Assembly (NCBI GenBank): GCA_031272565.1
Contig: JAISTN010000038.1
Span: forward strand, 1-6,009
Direction: 5' to 3'
DNA: 6,009 bases
Source of the DNA: Bifidobacteriaceae bacterium
GTDB taxonomy: Bacteria > Actinomycetota > Actinomycetes > Actinomycetales > WQXJ01
Shown here: in pieces, positions 1-5,582 of the stretch
Layout: each line of letters begins with the position of its first letter
Numbering within the stretch: the first letter of the stretch is position 1
Program-made: the position numbers and the translations under genes
Notes under the pieces: generated by a model
The model's input: only the letters and a program-made list of their open reading frames with translations
Database searches by the model: none
Told to the model about the DNA's origin: nothing

Positions 1-3000
1 GCCACGTCACCCGGCCACACCACCACGGAGACCAAGTCGCCCTCCGCCCACAGGCCGGAAGTGAACACCAGGTCAAACACCGGGCCAAAGCCATCAAAGT
101 TGTCCCAGGTGGTGATCTCTTGCACCTCCCACAGGGCGTCCACCGCGGCCTGCAACGCCGCCACCGCGGCATCGACATCGGCCTGCGTCACGGTCGAACT
201 GGCCAACACGTCATCGGCGTCATCCAGCGCGTCCTGGAAGGCGTCATAGCTGGCGTCCGTGTATTCGCCCTTCAATGTTGCCTGGGCGGTGTTCTCAACG
301 GCAGCCACCAACGCCGCCAAAGCCGACTTGTCAACCGGTGCGGCCAGCGGCGTATCCACCACCGCGCCCGTCAGGACCGGTGCGATGGTCAGCTTGTCGA
401 TGTTTGGCCCATAGGCGGTGTCGTTGTGGAGCTTCAACGCGCCATCGGACGTTGTCAACGTGACCTGGATCGTGTGATTCCAGAACGAGTTCCAGTTGTG
501 GGAATACCGGAAGCCGCCCTTGCCCACCGCCACATAGCCGCCGGTGGTTGATTCAGACACATCCAAGAACCGGTCCACCACCTGCGGGTTGTAGTCGTGG
601 TTGCCGCTCGTTTCAGCATTGGAGTAGCGCACCACCAGGGCATAGTTGCCCGGCTGGGCGATCTTCGGGTCGCGGCCCACCGTGATGTAGTTAGCCGCGC
701 CGGCCCCCACCCAGCCCACATACTGGCCGCCGGACACATTCGTGCCGGTGCTACTGGCCAAGCTGGACACACTGGCTGTCCCGTTCAACGTGGTGGCCTC
801 GGCCTCGACCACGTAGGCGGCGGCATCGGCGGCCTTGTCCCGGGTGACCGTCAGGTCGACCAGGCCAATGCCGGTAGTGGAGGCCACCTCGACCTCGTTG
901 ATGCCTTCGCTGAGGAACAACGTGGCTGTTGACCGCCACTGCCCGGCGGTACTGGCCGTCAACGTAGCCGCAGCCGCCCCATTGACCGTCACGGTGGCCG
1001 ATGTCGCCCCGGCCGCCCCATACAGGAACGACACGGTGTGATAGCCCGGCTCCCAGGCCGTCAGGTAGAAATCGGCCCGCTGGCCGGCGCCGGCGATCTG
1101 GGCCGCACCGGCCCCACCCACGGCATCGGCGTCAAAGTCGAACGTGGCCCCGCCAATCAGACGGGCGTCCGTGGCCGGATACTCTGTTGGTTCACCGGTG
1201 GTGACCTCGGTCAGCACGAACTTGTCCAGCGCAATGTCGGCATAAGGCAGGGCTGTCGAGCCATCCTGCGAGGCCCGCACCGAGAAGGTGTGCGTGCCCG
1301 CCGTCAGGGTCAGTTCCGTTTCGTCACTGCCCCGGTACCACCACTGAGCTCGGCTCAGCGAGCCCTGGCCGGTGCCGCCCAGATTGGCCTTGTATTGCAG
1401 CAGGGTGTTGAACGTGCCGTCGATGAACAACGCGTGCCGGCCCGGGTTGCCGTCGGTGGAGCGGATGATCTGCAGCCGGTAGGTGCCGTCGCGCGGGATG
1501 TTGACCGACCAATCGGCCCGGGCGGCAGCGGTGTTGAACCAGGCCACGTCCCAGCCCTTCGACATTTGCCAGCAGCCTTGGCCGCCGGCGCAGGTGCCGT
1601 AAGTGGCGAAGTCGCGGCGCGTGGCCGGCAGCGTCAAGACCGCGTCTTCCGCCTCGGTGGTGTTGGACCAGACCTGGGCGGCCAAGCCATCGCTGACGGA
1701 CCGGGCCTGCGCCGGGGTCACCACCACCTTGTAGGCGGCATCGCCGTAGTAGACCGGCACGGTGAAGGGGGCTACCGAGCCGTCCGCGGCCAACGCCACG
1801 CCATCGGCCGCATAGACCAACCGGGGGTTGCCCTGGTAACCCTCCGCGCCAGTCATCTGGATTTCACGGACCTCAATGTCGACCGACTGTCCAAAAACGT
1901 CCGGGTCCAGGCCGGTCAGGTTCAAGGAAACATCATCGTTGCCGCCGCCAAACAGCACCGTGGCCCGCTTCTGGGTCTCATCGATAGCGCCGATGGCGTG
2001 GTGGGTGTTAAACGTGTTGGGGGTGGGCACTGTGACCTGCACGGTTTCCGATCCAGCCAGGTCGCCGTACCACTTGAACATCCACCAACCGCCGGAGGCG
2101 CCGTTCGCTTGCGCGACGTTGTCGTCCAGGTTACCGGCGTAGTTCCAGTAGGCGGTTTGGGCGTCGGCCTTGGCTTCCTCGAAGCCGGCAAACCACTGCA
2201 GCAGCCGGCCGGGCACACCCATGTCGGTCAGCAGGCCCCATTCGGAGATGTTGACCTGGGTGGTGGGCACGCCCAGGTTGGCTTCGATGGCCCGGTAGGC
2301 GGCCAGGTTGGTGGCGAACGCCTGCGGTGAGGTGCCCAGTTCGTGCCAAATCCTGACCTGTGGCAGCAGGTTGTGGCCGTTGTAGGTGGCGGCCAGGGCG
2401 CAGGTCAGTTCATCGGTGGTCTGGGTGGATTTCCAGCCGGTGTGGCCGCCGCCACCGATGGGCACCTCTTCACCCGGATAGGTTTCCTGCCAAACATCCT
2501 GGATCTTGGCGTAGATCGCCTGGTAGTCGTTGCACCAGGTGGTCTTGTTGCCGCGGGTGCTGGTAGCGGTCTGGTTCCAGCGGCTGTACCAGTTGGCTTC
2601 CGCCTCATTGAACGGGATCATCAGGTACTTGTCGGCGTGGTTGGACCGGGTGGCGACCTGCCGGGTAACGAATTCGACTATCTCCAGGTAGTCCCAGACG
2701 CCGTTGGCCCCGCTGGTGTAGCTGCCGTCGACCTGGCTGTAGGTCCGGGTGTCACCGGGGCGAGTGCCGTTGTTGTAGTACCACTCGGCGTAGAAGTCCT
2801 GCATGTAGACGGCCAGGTATTCGCCGTACTTGTCGAAGAAGCCGTCCTCGAACTGCAGCACGTCCCCGGTAGGGTGCTGCAGGCCGTCCGGTGGCTTCGA
2901 TGAGGCGTTGGTCATGTGCGCCCCGTTGATGATCGCCTGGCTGGGCACGTCGTAGGAACCCAGTCCGTACAGAGTGCCGGTGGCGCCACCGCGGAACGCG

Positions 3001-3221
3001 CCGGTGGTGGCGGCGAAGTCGACGCCAATGGTGACCGTGGCGGCTTGGGCGGGCGGGGCAAAGCCGGCGCTCCAGCCTTGCACGCCGGTGACGGCGATGG
3101 CGCTGGCCAGGCCCAGCCGGGCCAGTCGGCTAAGGCGGCGCTGGTGGGCTGGGGCGTGAGTTGGCTTGGGGGTTGGGGTACTGGTTGGGGTAATGGTTGG
3201 GGTATGAGACAAGGGCGACAT
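1..3221 (-). CDS. Secreted multi-modular glycoside hydrolase (clan A-like), C-terminus outside window
   Basis: One open frame of 1073 codons runs from ATG at 3221 off the left edge. The start is set by GGAGGT nine bases upstream. Residues 1-60 look like a long signal peptide: a TPT-rich n-region (6-21), RR at 28-29, a hydrophobic core (about 36-50), and AQA before a cleavage site after 60. Residues 61-400 resemble a TIM-barrel hydrolase: PFNEAE puts a candidate acid/base at E206 and NISEWG a candidate nucleophile at E327, the usual beta4/beta7 arrangement of clan A enzymes; WHELG (292-296) and GGWWMFKWYGDL (377-388) look family-specific. A beta domain follows (about 400-515), then three beta-sandwich modules resembling CBM6/CBM35 (about 517-672, 680-795, 803-948; the third opens VVEAEATTLNG) and a FIVAR-like helical segment (964-1031). 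An unidentified domain begins at about 1035. It probably hydrolyses a polysaccharide or glycan outside the cell. From memory it resembles actinobacterial proteins often labelled 'cellulosome/dockerin protein'. Substrate and exact GH family are unknown; cell-wall anchoring cannot be judged because the C-terminus is missing. Confidence 0.9.
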   Translation of the reverse strand, partial: MSPLSHTPTITPTSTPTPKPTHAPAHQRRLSRLARLGLASAIAVTGVQGWSAGFAPPAQAATVTIGVDFAATTGAFRGGATGTLYGLGSYDVPSQAIINGAHMTNASSKPPDGLQHPTGDVLQFEDGFFDKYGEYLAVYMQDFYAEWYYNNGTRPGDTRTYSQVDGSYTSGANGVWDYLEIVEFVTRQVATRSNHADKYLMIPFNEAEANWYSRWNQTATSTRGNKTTWCNDYQAIYAKIQDVWQETYPGEEVPIGGGGHTGWKSTQTTDELTCALAATYNGHNLLPQVRIWHELGTSPQAFATNLAAYRAIEANLGVPTTQVNISEWGLLTDMGVPGRLLQWFAGFEEAKADAQTAYWNYAGNLDDNVAQANGASGGWWMFKWYGDLAGSETVQVTVPTPNTFNTHHAIGAIDETQKRATVLFGGGNDDVSLNLTGLDPDVFGQSVDIEVREIQMTGAEGYQGNPRLVYAADGVALAADGSVAPFTVPVYYGDAAYKVVVTPAQARSVSDGLAAQVWSNTTEAEDAVLTLPATRRDFATYGTCAGGQGCWQMSKGWDVAWFNTAAARADWSVNIPRDGTYRLQIIRSTDGNPGRHALFIDGTFNTLLQYKANLGGTGQGSLSRAQWWYRGSDETELTLTAGTHTFSVRASQDGSTALPYADIALDKFVLTEVTTGEPTEYPATDARLIGGATFDFDADAVGGAGAAQIAGAGQRADFYLTAWEPGYHTVSFLYGAAGATSATVTVNGAAAATLTASTAGQWRSTATLFLSEGINEVEVASTTGIGLVDLTVTRDKAADAAAYVVEAEATTLNGTASVSSLASSTGTNVSGGQYVGWVGAGAANYITVGRDPKIAQPGNYALVVRYSNAETSGNHDYNPQVVDRFLDVSESTTGGYVAVGKGGFRYSHNWNSFWNHTIQVTLTTSDGALKLHNDTAYGPNIDKLTIAPVLTGAVVDTPLAAPVDKSALAALVAAVENTAQATLKGEYTDASYDAFQDALDDADDVLASSTVTQADVDAAVAALQAAVDALWEVQEITTWDNFDGFGPVFDLVFTSGLWAEGDLVSVVVWPGDV
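3042..3221 (-). other. Signal peptide of the hydrolase with TPT-rich n-region
   Basis: Codons 1-60 of the hydrolase. Four four-residue units (HTPT, ITPT, STPT, PKPT; residues 6-21) precede a basic stretch (QRRLSRLAR, 27-35), a hydrophobic core, and the cleavage-like motif APPAQA-AT. The n-region of about 27 residues before the first arginine is much longer than usual for a Sec signal. The twin arginines are not followed by a good Tat consensus (no F-L-K), so Sec export is the simpler reading. No in-frame ATG or GTG lies between codon 1 and the basic stretch, so the extension is not easily removed by choosing a later start; only a TTG at codon 4 exists. Confidence 0.7.
3171..3206. repeat. Three tandem 12-bp repeats (GGTTGGGGTANN), G-rich plus strand
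   Basis: The plus strand reads GGTTGGGGTACT, GGTTGGGGTAAT, GGTTGGGGTATG with no gaps; only the last two bases of each unit vary. On the minus strand the repeats encode the xTPT units at hydrolase residues 6-17. With the adjoining G-runs at 3146-3148, 3151-3154 and 3168-3172, the plus strand (template for the hydrolase) carries six runs of three or more G within about 57 bases, so a G-quadruplex, or an i-motif on the other strand, is possible. Length variation by slippage would keep the frame, because 12 is a multiple of 3. Confidence 0.85.
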
Positions 3222-3230
3222 GGGCGAACT

Positions 3231-3236
3231 ACCTCC
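3231..3236 (-). promoter_or_regulatory. Ribosome-binding site of the hydrolase
   Basis: GGAGGT on the minus strand, nine bases before the ATG at 3221. It fixes the start codon ahead of the unusually long signal-peptide n-region. Confidence 0.8.
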
Positions 3237-3282
3237 GTTGGTGTGGCGCCCGGCGGCTCGAGGAGGCCGACCGGATAGTCTA

Positions 3283-3300
3283 ATGACTAACGTTTATCAT
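3283..3300. promoter_or_regulatory. LacI-family operator candidate O1
   Basis: ATGACTAACGTTTATCAT is an 18-bp near-palindrome centred on CG: seven of nine base pairs are symmetrical (arms ATGA/TCAT, core AACGTT). A CG-centred palindrome of this length is the standard form for LacI/GalR-family sites. It covers the putative -10 of the hydrolase promoter. The LacI-family protein encoded at 4510-5562 is the obvious candidate ligand, but that pairing is inferred. Confidence 0.6.
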
Positions 3301-3320
3301 ACTGGCCTTGGTCCAGTCAA
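3293..3320 (-). promoter_or_regulatory. Candidate sigma-70-type promoter of the hydrolase
   Basis: On the minus strand a -35-like TTGACT (3320-3315) is followed after 16 bases by GATAAA (3298-3293), part of TGATAAAC. A better -10 hexamer, TATGAT (3301-3296), overlaps it but is only 13 bases from the -35. This would start transcription near 3286, leaving a leader of about 65 bases. The -10 lies inside the palindromic operator at 3283-3300, which fits repression by blocking RNA polymerase. The assignment rests on consensus matching only. Confidence 0.5.
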
Positions 3321-3363
3321 CGGCAATTTTACCCGATTCTGCGAAGCCGCCCGGAGGGCCGGT

Positions 3364-3381
3364 TTGATTGACGTTTCTCAG
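3364..3381. promoter_or_regulatory. Second operator-like site O2
   Basis: TTGATTGACGTTTCTCAG matches O1 at 13 of 18 positions in the same register and is CG-centred, with outer TGA/TCA arms and an ACGT core (five of nine pairs symmetrical). Its centre is 81 bp from that of O1, upstream of the hydrolase -35. It could be an auxiliary site for repression by looping, or it could act on the divergent VanW transcript. It is weaker than O1, and chance is not excluded. Confidence 0.35.
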
Positions 3382-3470
3382 ATGCCTCCAAGCGGGTCCA
3401 CAGGCCGGGCGGGGTGGGCCGGCATCGGCGGTACCCGCGGCCAACCAGGCCCCCAGCCCCCCAACCCAAA

Positions 3471-3503
3471 GTGGCCACCCGGGTCCAGGTCCCAGGTGGC
3501 CAC
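3471..3503. repeat. Strong hairpin-forming inverted repeat
   Basis: GTGGCCACC (3471-3479) is the exact reverse complement of GGTGGCCAC (3495-3503). Inside it, after one C/A mismatch, GGG (3481-3483) pairs with CCC (3491-3493) around a 7-base loop. The predicted stem is 9 bp plus 3 bp. No T-run follows on either side, so it is not a classical intrinsic terminator. It lies about 160 bases upstream of the VanW start. It could be a protein-binding site or an RNA structure if the transcript begins further upstream. Confidence 0.7.
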
Positions 3504-3538
3504 CCCAGGCTGGCGCCACCGCCAAGCTGACCTGTAAC

Positions 3539-3567
3539 GCCGGTGCCACTGCCGGACACTCACCGGC
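3539..3567. repeat. Short inverted repeat in VanW upstream region
   Basis: GCCGGTG (3539-3545) and CACCGGC (3561-3567) are exact reverse complements separated by 15 bases. The 7-bp stem is modest in such GC-rich DNA and may be fortuitous. It lies between the larger hairpin and the VanW ribosome-binding site. Confidence 0.3.
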
Positions 3568-3591
3568 TACCGGGCCCAAGGCCCAAACCCG

Positions 3592-3597
3592 TAGAGT
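3592..3597 (+). promoter_or_regulatory. Weak candidate -10 for the VanW gene
   Basis: TAGAGT matches TATAAT at four of six positions, including the key T, A and final T. It sits 20 bases before the AGGAGG ribosome-binding site. No recognisable -35 precedes it at the normal distance. If real, it would give a leader of roughly 25 bases that excludes the upstream hairpins. Confidence 0.2.
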
Positions 3598-3616
3598 TGG
3601 AGCCACCCCACCCCCC

Positions 3617-3622
3617 AGGAGG
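3617..3622 (+). promoter_or_regulatory. Strong Shine-Dalgarno sequence pointing to ATG 3629
   Basis: AGGAGG ends six bases before the ATG at 3629-3631, which is good spacing. It is 18 bases from the TTG at 3641, too far to serve that codon directly. This site therefore decides that initiation most likely occurs at 3629, in the VanW frame but upstream of an in-frame TAG. Confidence 0.75.
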
Positions 3623-3628
3623 TCCCCG

Positions 3629-3640
3629 ATGGCGCGCTAG
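3629..3640 (+). other. Three-codon minigene (Met-Ala-Arg-stop) in frame with VanW
   Basis: ATG GCG CGC TAG lies directly behind a strong Shine-Dalgarno and ends immediately before the TTG at 3641. It is in the same frame as the VanW gene, so without the TAG the protein would begin Met-Ala-Arg-X-Leu-Gly-Cys-Glu. It may be the true N-terminus interrupted by a nonsense mutation or sequencing error, a start-stop leader that allows reinitiation, or a read-through site. The sequence alone does not decide. Confidence 0.6.
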
Positions 3641-4513
3641 TTGGGTTGTGAGTGGTCGCCGCTGACGTACCGAATCTCTGTCGCCACGGGCTGCCTGGTG
3701 CGGCGGTTGCGCGATGCCGCCAGCCGGACCGATTTCGCCAGCGAGCGCCAACCAGACCAGCCCCTACCCGTCCTGGTCTATGAGCACCAGTCGCTGATCC
3801 GCCGGAAGCTGGCCGGCGTCGACATGGACCTGCAGGAGGGCAAGGCCATCAACCTGGCCCTCGCGGCACCCAAGGTCAACGGTGTCATTCTCCGGCCTGG
3901 CCAGACGCTGTCCTTCTGGCGGCTGATTGGCCGGCACGGCGCCAAGGACGGCTACCAGCTTGGTTTGACCATCGGCCCAGGTGGCCCGGCGCAGGACATT
4001 GGCGGCGGCATGTGTCAGTTCACCAACCTGCTGCACTGGCTGGTGCTGCATTCGCCGCTGACGGTGACCGAATACCACCACCACAACTCGGTTGACCTGT
4101 TCCCCGACTTCGACCGCCAGGTGCCTTTCGGGGTGGGCACCTCGATTGCCTACAACTACATCGACTACCGCGTCACCAACCCAACCGACACCACTTTCCA
4201 GTTCCTGGTTCACACCACCGATACCCACCTGGTGGGCGAGTTGCGGGCCAACGCCGAACTGCCGCACCGCTACAACGTCGAGGAACGCGAGGCCCGGTTT
4301 GTGCGCTGCCCGGACGGCGTCCACCGCCGCAACGCGGTCTACCGGGTGACCACCTGTGCCAGCGGCGCCACGGTGGCAGAAGAACTGGTCGCCCGGGCCG
4401 ACGCCAAGATCATGTATGACGAGTCCCTAGTCACCGTCCCCATCTTGGCAGCCGATGCCGCCCGGGGCCACGGCGTCAAGGTGGTAGGGGCGGCAGATAC
4501 CCAAACTGGCTAG
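3641..4513 (+). CDS. VanW family protein (short, apparently cytosolic form)
   Basis: The 290-aa frame starts at TTG 3641 and stops at TAG 4511-4513. It matches the VanW family (PF04294) across most of its length: SPLTYRISV near the N-terminus (6-14), VDMDLQEGKAINLALAAP (60-77), RPGQTLSFWRLIG (85-97), the signature GGGMCQFTNLLHW (121-133) with C125, HSPLTVTEYHHHN (137-149), VDLFPDFDRQVPFG (151-164) and TDTHLVGELRA (193-203). There is no signal peptide, membrane segment or second domain, unlike the longer YoaR-type members. The family was named from the vanB glycopeptide-resistance cluster, but its biochemical role is not established and nothing here points to vancomycin resistance (no ligase, dehydrogenase or dipeptidase genes nearby). 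The start is uncertain: the best SD/ATG, at 3629, is separated from this frame by an in-frame TAG, so the gene may be reinitiated, read through or damaged. Apart from that codon the frame is intact and well conserved. Confidence 0.85.
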   Translation: MGCEWSPLTYRISVATGCLVRRLRDAASRTDFASERQPDQPLPVLVYEHQSLIRRKLAGVDMDLQEGKAINLALAAPKVNGVILRPGQTLSFWRLIGRHGAKDGYQLGLTIGPGGPAQDIGGGMCQFTNLLHWLVLHSPLTVTEYHHHNSVDLFPDFDRQVPFGVGTSIAYNYIDYRVTNPTDTTFQFLVHTTDTHLVGELRANAELPHRYNVEEREARFVRCPDGVHRRNAVYRVTTCASGATVAEELVARADAKIMYDESLVTVPILAADAARGHGVKVVGAADTQTG

Positions 4514-5562
4514 CGCAAGCCGCGGGCCGGGTTGGGCGGCGCGGTCGATTCCCGGATCACCAGGCTGGGCTGGATAGACTGCGGGCTGTCCAACGGTGCC
4601 ACGCCATGAATCAGGTCGGTCAGCAGGTCAAACGCCAACCGGCCCAACTCGATGAAGTCCTGCTGGATGGTTGTCAGGGGCGGCTCTGTGAAGGCCGCCA
4701 GCGGGTTGTCGTCATAGCCCACCAAGGAGACATCGCCCGGCACGGACAGGCCGGCATCGCGGATGGCCCGGGCCGCACCCAAGGCAATCTCGTCGTTGGC
4801 GCAGACGATGGCGGTCACGGCCTCACCGTAGGCCGCTAACAGTTCCCGGGTGGCGGCGTGGCCGGAGGCCGGGCTCCAGTCCGCACAGCGGAAGGTGGGG
4901 TAATGGGGCAGGTGGGCGGCATCGAGCGTGTCGAGGATGCCACGCGAGCGCCGGCCTTGGGCCTCCAAGTTGGGCGAATCCAGGATGAAGATGGACCGGT
5001 GGCCCAGGCCAATCAGGTGCTGGGCAGCCGTCACCGAGCCCTCGTATTCATCGATCGAGACGCTGGGCAGGCTGCGGCTATAACCGGGGTGTGGCGCGGT
5101 GGCAGCCACGGCCGGCAGGTAAGCGGGTAGGGCCTCTGCCACCGCCCGGCCCAACGGGTCGAAGTCGATCACGATCACGCCACCCAGCCCTTGGGAGGCC
5201 AAGGTGGCCACGGTCTTGCGGACCGCGTCTTCGCTTTCACCTTCCACCACCGCGATCAACACCGCCAGGTCCTTCAGGCGGGCCGATTGTTCGGTGCCGG
5301 CTATCACCCGGTTGTAGCCGTATTCAACCGTGTTGGAGGCCACCACGCCCACGGTGCGGGACCGCCCGGAAACCAGTTGGGTGGCGGCCGCGTTGCCAAA
5401 GTAGCCCAACTCGTCCATCGCCGCCTGAACCCGTTCCCGGGTCTTGAGGGCCACCTTGGGCGAAGCCTCGACCACCCGCGAGACAGTGACGGTGGAAACC
5501 CCGGCGTGGGCCGCGACATCGGCCAACGTTGGGCGTTCCGGGAATCCGTTCACAGCCAGCAT
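4510..5562 (-). CDS. LacI/GalR-family transcriptional regulator
   Basis: A 350-aa DNA-binding sugar-responsive regulator. The N-terminal helix-turn-helix is clear: PTLADVAAHAGVSTVTVSRV at residues 11-30, followed by KVALKTRERVQAAMDELGY (36-54). The hinge helix (57-66, with L63 as the expected minor-groove leucine) reads FGN-AAATQL where the family usually has a proline before N and often AR before the next residues. The effector-binding core shows SIDEYEGSVTAAQHLIGLGHR (169-189), CANDEIALGAARA (254-266) and VPGDVSLVGYDDNPLA (274-289), as in the PF13377 sensor domain. ATG 5562 is chosen because GGAGGG (5579-5574) precedes it by 11 bases and the HTH starts about 11 residues in; an ATG at 5697 would overlap the permease and add about 45 non-family residues. 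It follows the ABC permease by 20 bases, so it is probably co-transcribed. The likely ligand is a sugar taken up by that importer; the likely targets are the sites at 3283-3300 and 3364-3381. Confidence 0.93.
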   Translation of the reverse strand: MLAVNGFPERPTLADVAAHAGVSTVTVSRVVEASPKVALKTRERVQAAMDELGYFGNAAATQLVSGRSRTVGVVASNTVEYGYNRVIAGTEQSARLKDLAVLIAVVEGESEDAVRKTVATLASQGLGGVIVIDFDPLGRAVAEALPAYLPAVAATAPHPGYSRSLPSVSIDEYEGSVTAAQHLIGLGHRSIFILDSPNLEAQGRRSRGILDTLDAAHLPHYPTFRCADWSPASGHAATRELLAAYGEAVTAIVCANDEIALGAARAIRDAGLSVPGDVSLVGYDDNPLAAFTEPPLTTIQQDFIELGRLAFDLLTDLIHGVAPLDSPQSIQPSLVIRESTAPPNPARGLR

Positions 5563-5573
5563 GGTACCTATCG

Positions 5574-5579
5574 CCCTCC
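5574..5579 (-). promoter_or_regulatory. Ribosome-binding site of the LacI gene
   Basis: GGAGGG on the minus strand, in the 20-base gap after the permease stop codon and 11 bases before ATG 5562. The spacing is slightly long but this is the only SD-like sequence in the gap. It supports the 5562 start over the in-frame ATG at 5697. Confidence 0.6.
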
Positions 5580-5582
5580 ACC

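Larger units (their letters stand above)
3222..3640. other. Divergent intergenic region between hydrolase and VanW genes
   Basis: This 419-base stretch lies between the starts of two divergent genes. Small open frames cross it on both strands, but none has a convincing start or a recognisable product. The part next to the hydrolase (3281-3330) is locally AT-richer and contains the promoter and O1. The part from about 3380 to 3620 is very C-rich on the plus strand and contains two inverted repeats (3471-3503 and 3539-3567). No tRNA, known riboswitch or CRISPR-like array was recognised. Confidence 0.75.

Noticed and set aside
1038..2330. A 430-codon open frame on the plus strand
   Set aside because: It is antisense to the hydrolase gene in GC-rich DNA, has a low-complexity composition without a recognisable domain, and lacks a convincing ribosome-binding site. 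The minus-strand frame has clear domains and is uninterrupted over 1073 codons.
3471..3503. Intrinsic terminator
   Set aside because: The stem is strong but no T-run follows on either strand, and it lies upstream of two divergent genes rather than after one.
3280..3606. Open frames on both strands inside the divergent region (up to 108 codons)
   Set aside because: They are Gly/Pro/Ala-rich translations of a C-rich, repeat-containing stretch, cross the promoter and operator sites, and show no family resemblance.
3764..4324. A 186-codon minus-strand frame opposite VanW
   Set aside because: It is an antisense shadow of the VanW gene, with no domain and no ribosome-binding site that stands out.
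3641..4513. Part of a vancomycin-resistance cluster
   Set aside because: VanW-family proteins are widespread without resistance. No vanH, ligase, vanX, vanR or vanS gene is present in the window.
5523..5532. CCAACGTTGG palindrome inside the LacI coding region as a third operator
   Set aside because: It shares only the AACGTT core and lacks the ATGA/TCAT arms. It encodes conserved HTH-start residues (Pro-Thr-Leu-Ala), so codon choice explains it.
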